Source of the DNA: UBA2882 sp051877575
GTDB lineage: Bacteria > Bacillota > Clostridia > Lachnospirales > Lachnospiraceae
NCBI GenBank assembly: GCA_051877575.1
Contig: JBJEJA010000034.1
Coordinates: 62,001-126,000, forward strand
Direction: 5' to 3'
Length of the DNA stretch: 64,000 bases
The notes beneath the pieces are model-generated. The model saw only the letters and a program-made list of their open reading frames with translations. It searched no databases and was not told where the DNA came from. The position numbers and the translations under genes were made by a program. Below are positions 7,334-17,295 of the stretch, in pieces. Position 1 is the first letter of the stretch, and each line of letters begins with the position of its first letter.

Positions 7334-9384
7334 CCAAGATGATGCATATGAAGGCAAGCGGCAAGGCTCGAATAGACATTCATCTGGAGCATTCCATCAA
7401 CTATATTTTACAACCGAAAAAGCTTGGGGAGGCAAATCTGGCAGGCGGTATCAACTGCCTGCCGGAGATGGCTTACCGACAGATGAAGGCGACAAAGCAG
7501 ATGTTTGGCAAAACTGGCGGAAGGCAGGGATATCATTTTGTCATATCATTAAAACCCGGAGAGGGTACACCGGAGATTATGTATGATATTGCAATGCGGT
7601 TTGCCGAGGAGGCATTTGCAGGTGAATATGAGGCAGTGGTAGCTGTCCATACAGACAGGGAACATCTTCATGCCCACATCATAATAAACAGTGTAAATAT
7701 GGTAACCGGATACAAGTTTCAGTGCCGGGATGGTGACTGGAAATATAAATTCCAGCCCATTACCAATAAACTCTGTGAAGAATACGGACTGCATATCACT
7801 CCGGCTGAATACAGCAAGGAACCGAAGAATATGGCAAGACCACAGTGGGAGCGTGAGCAGGCATTTTCCAAATGGATCAAGCAGGATGCCTTGTTTTGTG
7901 CCATCAGTGCAGAAAATATGGAGCATTTTGTTTTCCTTCTGGAGAAACTGGGATTTGAAGTAAAACAGGGCAAGCATATCGCTGTGAAGGTTCCGGGGAT
8001 GAAGCGGTTTAAAAGACTGGATACCATTTCGGAGGATTTGAGCAGGGAGAGTCTGGAAGCTATGTTTCGATATGGGGACGCAAGTCTTGCATCTCCTGTA
8101 AATCGAACTGTTTCATTGCTGCCGGTAAGAAAAGCTGTTCTTACACCATACCAGAGAAAGTGCTATGCAAGGATGTATCGTTTGCGGCTGGCTGAGAAAA
8201 AGCGGTTTACTTATAAATCTGCTTATCTGTATGAGCAGATACGGAAAATGCATGAGCTTCAGGAAGAGTATCTGGTGGTGGTCAAGTATGATGTGAAGTC
8301 ATATGGAGATTTGTTCCGCTTGAAGCTGCGATTACAACAGGTGGATGAGGAACTGTGCAAAGTACAGAAGGAAATGTACCGGGGCAGAGCTTTACAGAAA
8401 AGGTCATGCAAGACTGCGGAAGATTTGGAATTCTTTGAAGCGTCCGAGGATGATTATCGGGAACGTTTGGAACAGATTAAGCTTCAAAAGAAGGATAATC
8501 GAAAGAAGCTGAAAGCGGTGGAGCGGTGTCTTGAGAGGGATGGAAGTCTGCTGGAGGCTGAATTGGAAATGTGGATACCTGTTGGAGATATGGAGGATAT
8601 GGCAGAGGTTGAGAAAGATGAAGTGCCGGGGAAGCCTTATCGGGTGCCTGAGGTTGTGGAAGCAGAGAATACTGCTTTGGATGATGTTGTGGAAGCTGAT
8701 GTAATTACGGAACCAGAGCTTGAAGCGTTTGTAGATGATGAGCTTGAAGCGTTTGTAGATGATGAGCTTGAAACAGAGGTAGAACCATTTGCAGAGACTG
8801 CTGTTGCAAATGCTGAAAGTGTTGTAGAAACAGATATTGATGTGATGGTTGTGAATGTTGAACCTGGCTTGCAGAATGATGATATTCGGGAGTATGGTGA
8901 AACGGTGAGATTACCATCTGATAAGGATGATTATATGAGAATGAGCGTAGCTGAAAAAGTTCGTTGTTATCCGTTTGATGACAAGGGAACAGATGGAGCA
9001 TTTGATATGGTTAGGACTTATTTTGAAAAGATTGGTATGGACACAAGTTTTGATTCTGTTTATGAGGAGACTAAGCTTTTGACAGATTATTATGAGAAAC
9101 AGAAGGCAGAAGAATTTATCCAAGAGAAAACAGAGCAGATAATAGGAGTAATGAAACTTCTGGGGCTGGATGCGGGCAATCTTGCAGGGTATTCGGCAGA
9201 TGTATTATCTGAAGTGTTCGGGTTCGGAGATATGGAGTATTTTTCTGGAATGAAGCTGTTTAACAGAGTAATTGACAGACTGAGAGTTGATATGGCTCAG
9301 CAGAAGCGGTATGAAGTGTATGACCGGATTTATGAGGAAGGGATGCGAGAGAAGAGAGTCGAGCGAAATAGGAATAGTCGATAA
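7324..9384 (+). CDS. MOBP-type relaxase/mobilisation nuclease
   Basis: The relaxase nicks one strand at oriT and pilots it into the recipient. The GTG start follows GGAGGTGGTGAA. The N-terminal nuclease domain has a likely catalytic Tyr about 27 (SINYILQP) and the metal-binding triad in HTDREHLHAHIIIN (His 109, 114, 116), as in the Relaxase/VirD2 family. Middle residues 270-400 are predicted coiled coil. Residues about 410-540 are very acidic and contain a tandem ELEAFVDD repeat (nucleotides about 8716-8770). The C-terminal 130 residues are unassigned. No coupling protein or T4SS lies in the element, so it should be mobilised in trans. Confidence 0.88.
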   Translation: MAITKMMHMKASGKARIDIHLEHSINYILQPKKLGEANLAGGINCLPEMAYRQMKATKQMFGKTGGRQGYHFVISLKPGEGTPEIMYDIAMRFAEEAFAGEYEAVVAVHTDREHLHAHIIINSVNMVTGYKFQCRDGDWKYKFQPITNKLCEEYGLHITPAEYSKEPKNMARPQWEREQAFSKWIKQDALFCAISAENMEHFVFLLEKLGFEVKQGKHIAVKVPGMKRFKRLDTISEDLSRESLEAMFRYGDASLASPVNRTVSLLPVRKAVLTPYQRKCYARMYRLRLAEKKRFTYKSAYLYEQIRKMHELQEEYLVVVKYDVKSYGDLFRLKLRLQQVDEELCKVQKEMYRGRALQKRSCKTAEDLEFFEASEDDYRERLEQIKLQKKDNRKKLKAVERCLERDGSLLEAELEMWIPVGDMEDMAEVEKDEVPGKPYRVPEVVEAENTALDDVVEADVITEPELEAFVDDELEAFVDDELETEVEPFAETAVANAESVVETDIDVMVVNVEPGLQNDDIREYGETVRLPSDKDDYMRMSVAEKVRCYPFDDKGTDGAFDMVRTYFEKIGMDTSFDSVYEETKLLTDYYEKQKAEEFIQEKTEQIIGVMKLLGLDAGNLAGYSADVLSEVFGFGDMEYFSGMKLFNRVIDRLRVDMAQQKRYEVYDRIYEEGMREKRVERNRNSR

Positions 9385-9582
9385 GGTTAAGGATTTGGGT
9401 GCTATGGCGTAGGCTGTAGCACCTGAATTGTTCTGTGGAATAGATTTAAAAGGTTTAAAATTTCGGTAGCTAAAATTTCGGTAAAATTTCACATTACGAA
9501 ACTTTTAATAGTAGACCTTTATATGTATGAAAGAAATCTTTAAAAAAATGAAGATTTTATAGATTATTTGTTCTTTAAGTGC

Positions 9583-9588
9583 TATAAT
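9583..9588 (+). promoter_or_regulatory. Possible -10 box before the defence cargo
   Basis: TATAAT at 9583 lies 50 bp before the small XRE gene. No good -35 box is seen at the right distance, as expected for an activated or weak promoter. Upstream at about 9447-9488 the stretch AAAATTTCGGTA is directly repeated and may bind a regulator. Confidence 0.35.
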
Positions 9589-9638
9589 TGAAAGTGGAAT
9601 TTTATAATGTTTCACAAACTAAAGTGAGGTATGTATAA

Positions 9639-9836
9639 ATGGTTGTATCATATATAGGATTATGGAAAATATTGTTGGAAAAGGGGCTACAAAAGCAGGA
9701 TTTGGTTGAACACGCAGGATTGAGTTCTGCAACAGTAGCTAAAATGGGAAAGGGAGAGCCGGTATCTAATAAAGTCTTAGAGAAGGTGTGTACATATCTC
9801 GAATGCAGTGTGAATGATATTATAAGTTACGAATAG
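9639..9836 (+). CDS. Small XRE (HTH_26-type) regulator of the defence cluster
   Basis: The 65-residue protein is a single Cro/C1 helix-turn-helix domain (LQKQDLVEHAGLSSATVAKM followed by LEKVCTYLECSVNDII), the form called YozG/HTH_26 type. It is the first gene of the AT-rich cargo and lies 31 bp before the PP-loop gene in the same direction, so it probably controls the cluster. Phosphorothioation operons commonly carry their own repressor (DndB in Dnd systems); no DndB is visible here, and this protein could take that place. The regulatory target is inferred. Confidence 0.75.
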   Translation: MVVSYIGLWKILLEKGLQKQDLVEHAGLSSATVAKMGKGEPVSNKVLEKVCTYLECSVNDIISYE

Positions 9837-9867
9837 GAACATAGAAGAAAGTTGAGGATGGTGTATT

Positions 9868-11583
9868 ATGTGGTGCAAAAATTGCAACATTGAAACCAAT
9901 GATAATATATGCCCTGTTTGTAATGAAGCTACTGTGGAAGATATTCCAGTAGAAATTTATTGGTGTTCACACTGTAAAACACCAATAATTCAGAATGTCA
10001 ATCAAGCAGATAAAGGTATATGTCCATTATGTGGAGAAAAAATAAAATATTTATCAGCAGATTTAAGACCGGTATTTCCGGAAGAGAGATTGTTACTAGA
10101 ACTTTTATTGGATAAGGAACCAAACGAATTTATTACAAAATCGGTTTGGGCTGCAAATAGTAGATATTATGTAGATGGAAAGAGTATTCCTATATCGAGC
10201 AAAACATTTCAGCTTGCTGATACAGATAATCTGATTTATAGACTTAGTCAGTACAAGAATGATAATAACTATAAATATTTTGAAATGTATATATCAAATT
10301 TTGTTAAAGCAAATAAAGGACGGCTGAATTCCTTGAAGGCTGAAGCCTTTGAATTTGTCCGTAAGACGGCATCTAAATTTGATGAAGAAAAAATAGTGAT
10401 ATCATTTTCTGGCGGTAAAGATTCTACAGTGACAGCGGATATAGTGATTAAAGCTATGAGTAATCCGAGTCTGGTACACATATTTGGAAATACAACTTTG
10501 GAATTTCCTAGTACTGTTGAATATGCAGAGAGATATAGAAATAATCACCCTCAAGCAATTTTTTTGACTGCAAAGAATGATGAACAAGTCTTTTACGATG
10601 TTTGCGAAGATATAGGACCTCCTGCTCGAATGATGAGATGGTGTTGTTCAATGTTCAAAACAGGACCGATTACAAGGGTGATAAATAGTTTATATAGAAA
10701 TCAACAGATTTTAACTTTTTATGGAATAAGAAAGTCAGAATCGGTTAGTCGGAGTAAGTATAACAGAGTAGAAGACGATGCTGAGTCGGTAAAAATACAG
10801 CAGCAAACAGTAGCATCACCAATTTTCTTTTGGAAAGATGTAGATATTTGGCTGTACATGCTTTCGGAAAATGTGGATTTTAATGATGCATATAGATTAG
10901 GTTATGACAGAGTAGGTTGTTGGTGTTGTCCTAACAATAATCAGAGAGCTCAGTTCCTATCTCGAATTTATATGCCTGAGGAATCAAGAAAGTGGCGTAC
11001 TTTTCTTATAGATTTTGCAAAGAAAATTGGTAAGGAAGATGCTGAGGTATATGTAGATACAGGGAAATGGAAAGCAAGACAAGGAGGAAACGGACTTCGT
11101 GCAGCAGGAGATGTGAAAATTAAATTTACAAACTGCACTACAGAAGAGCATGCAAAGATATATAGGCTTGTGAGACCATTTGATGAAGAATTGATAGGTA
11201 TGTTTGTTCCATTTGGACGAGTGGCGCCTGAATTAGGAAAAAAAATACTGCATGAAGTAATTGTGTTGGATTCAAGAATGAATGTGCCTATTTTATCTAT
11301 TCAGCCATTTAATCAAGATGATTATGAATATGCAGTCAAGGTACGAACGATGAATGTGAAGGAACATGACGAATTGCAACGTATGGTAGGATATCAGATA
11401 AGAAAATTTAATGCATGCCGAAAGTGTCTGAAATGTGAGTCAATATGCAGGTCTGGAGCAATTTCTATTTCAGAAGACGGATATTATATAGATGCAGATA
11501 AATGTGTTCATTGTAAGATGTGTGTGACTGCAAAATATTTGGATGGTGGATGCATGATGGATAAGTATTTGAGAACAAAGTAA
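9868..11583 (+). CDS. PAPS-reductase-like PP-loop protein with zinc ribbons and 4Fe-4S domain (DndC/SspD-like)
   Basis: The family uses a PP-loop ATP-pyrophosphatase to activate a substrate for sulfur transfer; in DNA phosphorothioation DndC or SspD has this role. The 571 residues start with two four-cysteine zinc-ribbon-like clusters (Cys 3/6/15/18 and 33/36/52/55), followed by the PP-loop SFSGGKDST at 179-187, further cysteines (RWCCSMF, GCWCCPN) and a C-terminal ferredoxin-like segment with CRKCLKCESIC and CVHCKMC. It opens a tightly spaced operon with DUF4007, a large ATPase and a cysteine desulfurase, which supports DNA sulfur modification rather than sulfate assimilation. The assignment to the Ssp or Dnd type is inferred from neighbours. 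Confidence 0.82.
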   Translation: MWCKNCNIETNDNICPVCNEATVEDIPVEIYWCSHCKTPIIQNVNQADKGICPLCGEKIKYLSADLRPVFPEERLLLELLLDKEPNEFITKSVWAANSRYYVDGKSIPISSKTFQLADTDNLIYRLSQYKNDNNYKYFEMYISNFVKANKGRLNSLKAEAFEFVRKTASKFDEEKIVISFSGGKDSTVTADIVIKAMSNPSLVHIFGNTTLEFPSTVEYAERYRNNHPQAIFLTAKNDEQVFYDVCEDIGPPARMMRWCCSMFKTGPITRVINSLYRNQQILTFYGIRKSESVSRSKYNRVEDDAESVKIQQQTVASPIFFWKDVDIWLYMLSENVDFNDAYRLGYDRVGCWCCPNNNQRAQFLSRIYMPEESRKWRTFLIDFAKKIGKEDAEVYVDTGKWKARQGGNGLRAAGDVKIKFTNCTTEEHAKIYRLVRPFDEELIGMFVPFGRVAPELGKKILHEVIVLDSRMNVPILSIQPFNQDDYEYAVKVRTMNVKEHDELQRMVGYQIRKFNACRKCLKCESICRSGAISISEDGYYIDADKCVHCKMCVTAKYLDGGCMMDKYLRTK

Positions 11584-11601
11584 CAACAAGGAGGTAAAAG
11601 C

Positions 11602-12498
11602 ATGGCAATGAAGTTTCGTGCTCATGATACATTTTTCATAAGGAAAGGCTGGCTTAGCAAAGGCATGGAACGAGTTGTTGGTAAGCCTGATTTATTTGTA
11701 GATAAAGAGGAAAATCCTATGGATATACTAGGCATAGGTGCAAATATGGTAAAAGCACTAAGGTATTGGTTACAGGCTGTAGGATTAACAAGCGAACCTG
11801 TAAATGGCCGAAGAATACAATCATTAACAGATTTTGGACAACGTGTGTATGCACATGATAGATACATTGAGGAATTAGGAACATTATATTTATTACAATA
11901 TCAGCTTGCAAAACAGAAGGAAGAGGCTACTGCATGGTATTTCTTTTTTAATGTTTTTAATATGTCAGAATTTACAAAGGAAGAGTTTGTACAAGAAATG
12001 CAGAACTATATTTTAATGTCAGATGAAGATGTTTCAGTTGCGCTTAGGTCATTGAATGATGATTTTGCCTGCATTATAAATACTTATTTACCTAGATATA
12101 AGACAAGTCCAGATAAAGTATCACCTGAAAATAATATAGATTGTCCGTTTGGAGAGCTTGGACTTGTTGATATAGCAAATAAGAAGAGAAAGACATTTAA
12201 AAAATCTATACCAGCCGCCAAGACATTTAATCCATGGATGGTTCTTTCTGTAATAGCGGATCAAGCAGATGGAAGAGAAGAAATTGGACTGAATGAATTA
12301 TTAACTAGCCCTTGTAATATTGGAAAAGTATTTAATCTTGATGCTATTACTATGTTGGATATTTTACATGATATAGAGAATATAGGGATGCTTAAAATTA
12401 TCAGAACGGCAGGACTTGATGTTATACATTTGAGCAAGCGAATGACATTCATTGAGTGTGTTGATTATTATTACGAATCAATATCTGAAGGAGAGTAA
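11602..12498 (+). CDS. DUF4007 family protein (SspB-like candidate)
   Basis: The 298-residue protein has the typical DUF4007 opening (FRAHDTFFIRKGWLSKGM) and a following region of helices without catalytic motifs. DUF4007 proteins are found almost only beside PAPS-reductase-like genes in phosphorothioation-type islands; from memory, they correspond to the DNA-nicking SspB component of the Ssp system, which should be checked. The gene lies 18 bp after the PP-loop gene, with AAGGAGG upstream, and 7 bp before the ATPase, so the three are one operon. The C-terminal part (LLTSPCNIGKVFNLDAITML) looks like a winged helix. Confidence 0.8.
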   Translation: MAMKFRAHDTFFIRKGWLSKGMERVVGKPDLFVDKEENPMDILGIGANMVKALRYWLQAVGLTSEPVNGRRIQSLTDFGQRVYAHDRYIEELGTLYLLQYQLAKQKEEATAWYFFFNVFNMSEFTKEEFVQEMQNYILMSDEDVSVALRSLNDDFACIINTYLPRYKTSPDKVSPENNIDCPFGELGLVDIANKKRKTFKKSIPAAKTFNPWMVLSVIADQADGREEIGLNELLTSPCNIGKVFNLDAITMLDILHDIENIGMLKIIRTAGLDVIHLSKRMTFIECVDYYYESISEGE

Positions 12499-12505
12499 CA
12501 TAACC

Positions 12506-15500
12506 ATGAGTAAAATGATAACAGTTGCTTCGGGATTTCAGTATTCTGTAAATATAGGATATGACCTGAATAATGATGATAAATTGAAGAATTTTATACC
12601 GACTAAATCTGCATTAGAACTCATGGAAGATGTTTTGCTAAGCACAAATCCTACGTCTAATGAGCGTGCAAGGGTATTAGTAGGTGCGTATGGAAAAGGA
12701 AAGTCTCATATAGTATTAACGATTTTAGCAATGTTGATGAAGAGAGACTTAGAATTATTCAAAAAAGCAATGCCGAGGATCAAGGAAAACCCAAGGTTAT
12801 TTCAGTGTATACAAAATTATTATGAATCAGATAATAAAATACTGCCAGTAATAATTACAGGTAGTAACACGAGTTTGTCTCAGGCATTTCTGCTAGCATT
12901 GCATAGAACTTTATCAATGAATGGTTTATTAAATATTATGCCAGAGACAAATTATAAAGCAGCAGTTAATGTTATAGAAAGATGGAAAAAAGAATTTCCT
13001 GATACCTATCATAAATTAAAAAGTGTATTAGACATTCCTGTTGATAAATTTGTAGAAGAGTTGCAAAATTACAGCATTGGGGCGTATGAGAAATTTGAAA
13101 AAATATATCCAACCCTTACCGCTGGTAGTCTATTCAATCCATTTATAGGATTTGATGTAGTTGATTTGTATGAAGAGGCTATAAAAGGTTTAAAAACTAA
13201 GGGGTATACGGGAATATATGTAATCTATGATGAATTTAGTAAATTTTTGGAAACAAATATTACTGAAGCATCAGTAAGTGATACAAAAATGCTGCAGGAT
13301 TTTGCAGAAAAGTGTAACAGGAGTGGAGAACTTCAAATGCACTTAATGCTTATTTCACATAAAGAGATAGCAAATTACATTGATAAGCTGCCAAAGCAGA
13401 AAATTGATGGGTGGAGAGGTGTATCAGAGAGATTTAAACATATACATCTAAACAACAATTTTACCCAGACATATGAAATTGTGGAGTCTGCAATACAAAA
13501 GAAGAAATCTCTTTGGAATTCGTTTTGTAAAGAATTTAAAAATGGTTTTGTGGGAATTTTTCAGTTATACCAAAAACACAAAATATTTAATGATTTACAA
13601 GATGAATCAATTGAAAGAACCATATATGGATGCTATCCGCTTCATCCAGTTTCCACATTTATTTTGCCTAGATTATCGGAGAGAGTGGCACAGAATGAGA
13701 GAACATTATTTACATTTATTTCTGCACCTGGTATATCGACACTTCCCTCTTTTTTGGAAACATATAATGACGATAGTTTTGCACTTATTACGCCGGATTG
13801 CATATATGATTATTTTGAACCATTGTTAAAAAAAGAAATATATAGTGGAAATATCCATGAAATATATCGATTAACGGAAGTGATTCTGGAGAAGTTAGTG
13901 CCGGAATCTTTAGAAAGCAAAGTTGTAAAAACACTTTCCCTTATATATATATTGGAACAGTTTGAAAAATTGCAGCCTTCAAAGGATGAACTAGTGAGCA
14001 TATATTCGACACAATATTCAGTGGATGAGATTAATGGTGCAATAGACAATCTTATACAGAAGGAATATGTCATTTATTTAAAAAGAAGTAATAATTTTTT
14101 AAGGTTAAAGCAAACATCCGGTGTGGATATTCGCAAGAAAATAAGTGATTTAATCGAGTCTCAAAAGAATAGAATTACTATTAAGGAAACACTCAATAAT
14201 TCTAATTTTGATAATTATATGTATCCATCAAGATATAATAACGAACGTGATATGACACGTTTTTTTGCATTTGAGTTTATTGATGAGGAAGAAGTAACGG
14301 AGAGTATTGATTGGGAAATAAAAAGTGAAGATATTGAAGCGGACGGAGTAATATATGGAATTATTCCGCATAGTGAGGCGTCGATTAGAGATATTAAAGA
14401 TATTATTTTAAAAACTAGCATTAATTGTAACCGACACATTTTTATTGTTCCAAAACATTATTCTGAGATTGAAAATATTATTAGAGAGTTTAATGCCGTA
14501 TCCTTTCTTCGAGATGAAGCGAATGATGATAAGATACTGTTTGATGAGTATGAGGTGATATATGAGGATCTTCGGGAAGTAATCAATTTATATATGAGAG
14601 CATATACGAGACCGGAGGAATATAGAGCGGACTATATATTTGAAGGACAAGAAGTACCAATTCGAAGAAAAGCAGCATTGACGGAATTGATGTCGGGTAT
14701 TTGCGATGAAGTTTTTGCGTTAACACCAATTATTAATAATGAGGCAATGAATAAAAATGAGATTACTTCTATTGCAAATAACAGTAGAAGTAAAATTATA
14801 GCCGCATTGTTAAGAAACGAGCTAGAATCAAACTTAGGATTTACGGGAACTGGACAAGAAGTGTCAGTTATGAGAAGTACTCTTATTAGAACTGGGGTTT
14901 GGGAAGAGAATAATGGAGTACCAAGAATAAATCTTCATCCGACATCTGTGGAAAATATGGATGTATTACTGTCTACTATTGAAAATTTTATAGTAGAAAC
15001 AAGACAAAATGGAAAAATGTCTTTTTCGGAACTTTATAGGAGATTATTATCTCCAGAGTACCATATTGGATTGAGAAAAGGTTTAATTCCAATCTACATA
15101 ACTGTTGTTTTGCACGAATATAAAAAAGAAGTTGTTATTTCGGATCAATTAGGACAGGTATCCTTATCAACTGACACAATGCTCCAGTTAAATGCTAAAC
15201 CAGAACAGTTTTACTTATCATATATTGATTGGAATCCGGAAAAAGAGGCATTTGTACGAACTTTAGCGGAATATTTTGCGGAGTTTGTTGTCGAAGCAGA
15301 GAGAGGTTCTAATTCATATGATTATGTAGTATCAGCAATGCGAAGATGGTATATGTCTTTGCCCAAGTATGCAAAGGAAAGTAAATATGCCCCTGATAGG
15401 GGAAGAATCCGCAAAGATTATCAGGAAATGCTTAAGCTGCTCAAGCAAAATAGTAGTGGTAATGAGTTGCTATTTGAGAAACTTCCAAAGGTGTTTGGAT

Positions 15501-16123
15501 TAGTAGAATTCCAAGAATCATTGGTAGATAATATAAAAACATTCAAGGAATTTTATGATAACTATTTGACTAATGTAAAAAAATCCTTGCGTAATGAGGT
15601 AAAGAAAATTTTTGTTTCTGAAAAAGATACTATAAAGATAAACAAGATGTCTTTAGCTTCGGTTATTAAAGACTGGTGCGAAACAATTGACCAGTCTGCG
15701 TTTGAACAATTATTTGCAGATGGGACAGAAAGGTGTCTAGGGCTCTTTAAAAGCATTACAAACGATGATGACTTAACTATCTCAAGACTGGCTAAGTTAG
15801 CTACAGACTTACGACTTGAAGACTGGGATGATAAAATCCGTGAGTTGTTTATCTCGAATATGAAGCAGTACAAAGATACTGCAGAAAATCATCATACTGT
15901 AAAAGAGAGTGCAGTTGCAGAAAATGATACAAGTAGTTATCAAATATCATTTAAAGATGATAGTGGAGAAATAGTAACAAAGCGTTTTGAACGTGTTGAA
16001 AATACAGGTAAGGGCAAATTGCTTTACAATCAAGTTACAGCAGCACTCGACTCTATGGGGCGCTCTATTTCTAATCAAGAAAAAAGGCAAATTTTGATGG
16101 AAATTCTTAAGAAATTGTGTTGA
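12506..16123 (+). CDS. Large BrxC/SspC-like P-loop ATPase
   Basis: The 1205-residue protein (start at the ATG at 12506, after GAAGGAGAG; the frame opens earlier without a site) has a Walker A GAYGKGKSH at about residues 60-68 and a Walker B-like VIYDEFSKF near 240, a pattern shared with BREX BrxC/PglY-type and SspC-type ATPases. The remainder is helical with no further named domain. Next to a PP-loop protein, DUF4007 and a cysteine desulfurase it most likely forms the motor of the modification complex that binds DNA and admits the nickase and sulfur-transfer proteins. The P-loop family is sure; the SspC equivalence is inferred. Confidence 0.75.
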   Translation: MSKMITVASGFQYSVNIGYDLNNDDKLKNFIPTKSALELMEDVLLSTNPTSNERARVLVGAYGKGKSHIVLTILAMLMKRDLELFKKAMPRIKENPRLFQCIQNYYESDNKILPVIITGSNTSLSQAFLLALHRTLSMNGLLNIMPETNYKAAVNVIERWKKEFPDTYHKLKSVLDIPVDKFVEELQNYSIGAYEKFEKIYPTLTAGSLFNPFIGFDVVDLYEEAIKGLKTKGYTGIYVIYDEFSKFLETNITEASVSDTKMLQDFAEKCNRSGELQMHLMLISHKEIANYIDKLPKQKIDGWRGVSERFKHIHLNNNFTQTYEIVESAIQKKKSLWNSFCKEFKNGFVGIFQLYQKHKIFNDLQDESIERTIYGCYPLHPVSTFILPRLSERVAQNERTLFTFISAPGISTLPSFLETYNDDSFALITPDCIYDYFEPLLKKEIYSGNIHEIYRLTEVILEKLVPESLESKVVKTLSLIYILEQFEKLQPSKDELVSIYSTQYSVDEINGAIDNLIQKEYVIYLKRSNNFLRLKQTSGVDIRKKISDLIESQKNRITIKETLNNSNFDNYMYPSRYNNERDMTRFFAFEFIDEEEVTESIDWEIKSEDIEADGVIYGIIPHSEASIRDIKDIILKTSINCNRHIFIVPKHYSEIENIIREFNAVSFLRDEANDDKILFDEYEVIYEDLREVINLYMRAYTRPEEYRADYIFEGQEVPIRRKAALTELMSGICDEVFALTPIINNEAMNKNEITSIANNSRSKIIAALLRNELESNLGFTGTGQEVSVMRSTLIRTGVWEENNGVPRINLHPTSVENMDVLLSTIENFIVETRQNGKMSFSELYRRLLSPEYHIGLRKGLIPIYITVVLHEYKKEVVISDQLGQVSLSTDTMLQLNAKPEQFYLSYIDWNPEKEAFVRTLAEYFAEFVVEAERGSNSYDYVVSAMRRWYMSLPKYAKESKYAPDRGRIRKDYQEMLKLLKQNSSGNELLFEKLPKVFGLVEFQESLVDNIKTFKEFYDNYLTNVKKSLRNEVKKIFVSEKDTIKINKMSLASVIKDWCETIDQSAFEQLFADGTERCLGLFKSITNDDDLTISRLAKLATDLRLEDWDDKIRELFISNMKQYKDTAENHHTVKESAVAENDTSSYQISFKDDSGEIVTKRFERVENTGKGKLLYNQVTAALDSMGRSISNQEKRQILMEILKKLC

Positions 16124-16138
16124 TAAAGGAGAATGTAA

Positions 16139-17284
16139 ATGGCTTATTTTGATAATGCAGCAACAACATATCCTAAACCAGAATGTGTATACTCATATAT
16201 GGATAGTTTTTACCGAAATAGTGGTGGAAATGCTGGTAGAGGTAATTATGGTTTGGCTCAAACAGCGGGAAGTTTGGTGGCTGACACTAGAAATAAAATA
16301 CAGGAAATGCTGCATTGCCCCACAAAACAGGTTATCTTTGAGCCTACAGCAACAGTAGCACTTAACATCATTCTACAGGGATTGATTAAGAAAGGAATAA
16401 GAAATATATATATCAGTCCTTTTGAGCACAATGCAGTTACACGTACATTACACCATTTTGTTGAGGAAAAGCTTGTGACTGTTACTGAACTAGAGGTAAG
16501 GAAGAATTTGGAGTATGATTTAGAGAAAATTCGTTACCAATTTGATGAAAGAAAGCCGGACCTAGTAGTTGTTAGTCATGCTAGCAATGTGATTGGTTTA
16601 ATAGCACCTGTAGAAGAAATCTTTTCTGCGGCGAAGAAATATGGTGCATTTACCTTAGTGGATATGGCGCAGACAGCGGGACTTGTAGATTGTAATATAG
16701 GATTAGATACATTTGATTTTGCGGTGTTTGCAGGACATAAAACTATGTATGGTCCAACAGGCATGTCAGGTTTTGTGATGAAGCAGGATATTGATTTGCC
16801 TGCAACTATTTTTGGTGGAACAGGTTACGAATCTGCAAATCAAGATATGCCGAAGAGTTTGCCAGAAAAATTTGAGGTAGGTACTCTGAATATTGCTGGA
16901 GTGGCAGGATTAAATGCAGCTATAGAATGGATTTCGCAACATACAATGGAGAAAATGTATATTGTAGAATGCGAAAAAAGAAAGCAATTAGTAAATTTAC
17001 TTAATTCATATGATTTTATTAAGCTCGTAGGAAATGAAAAGAATGGTAAATATGTTGGTATAGTTTCCTGCATAATGGAGGGAATTAGCAGTGATAGTGC
17101 TGGCATTATATTTAGTGAACATGGTATTGCTGTAAGAACAGGATTGCAGTGTGCACCATTAGCTCATAAATTTTTAGGAACATACCCAGTTGGCACAATA
17201 AGATTTAGCGTAAATTTCTTTACATCAGAAAAAGATTTTGAAGAATTAAAATATGTGTTGGACTATATAGAAGAGAACATATGA
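16139..17284 (+). CDS. Cysteine desulfurase (class V aminotransferase; DndA/SspA-like)
   Basis: These PLP enzymes take sulfur from L-cysteine as a persulfide and hand it to acceptor proteins. The 381 residues show the family start YFDNAATTYPKP, the PLP lysine about 201 in FAGHKTMYGPTG and the catalytic cysteine about 338 in RTGLQCAPLAH, a short-loop arrangement as in SufS-type enzymes. Within this operon it should feed sulfur to the PP-loop/Fe-S protein for DNA phosphorothioation. It is not beside iscU or suf genes, which argues against general Fe-S assembly. Its stop overlaps the first ATG of the helicase frame. Confidence 0.88.
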   Translation: MAYFDNAATTYPKPECVYSYMDSFYRNSGGNAGRGNYGLAQTAGSLVADTRNKIQEMLHCPTKQVIFEPTATVALNIILQGLIKKGIRNIYISPFEHNAVTRTLHHFVEEKLVTVTELEVRKNLEYDLEKIRYQFDERKPDLVVVSHASNVIGLIAPVEEIFSAAKKYGAFTLVDMAQTAGLVDCNIGLDTFDFAVFAGHKTMYGPTGMSGFVMKQDIDLPATIFGGTGYESANQDMPKSLPEKFEVGTLNIAGVAGLNAAIEWISQHTMEKMYIVECEKRKQLVNLLNSYDFIKLVGNEKNGKYVGIVSCIMEGISSDSAGIIFSEHGIAVRTGLQCAPLAHKFLGTYPVGTIRFSVNFFTSEKDFEELKYVLDYIEENI

Positions 17285-17295
17285 AGGAGAAGATA

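Noticed and set aside
8716..8770. Short tandem repeat in the relaxase (ELEAFVDD)
   Set aside because: Only two and a half copies inside an acidic linker; a normal low-complexity feature and not a CRISPR or VNTR of note.
9868..11583. PP-loop protein as assimilatory PAPS reductase
   Set aside because: Zinc ribbons, the C-terminal ferredoxin segment and the DUF4007/ATPase/desulfurase neighbours do not fit sulfate assimilation.
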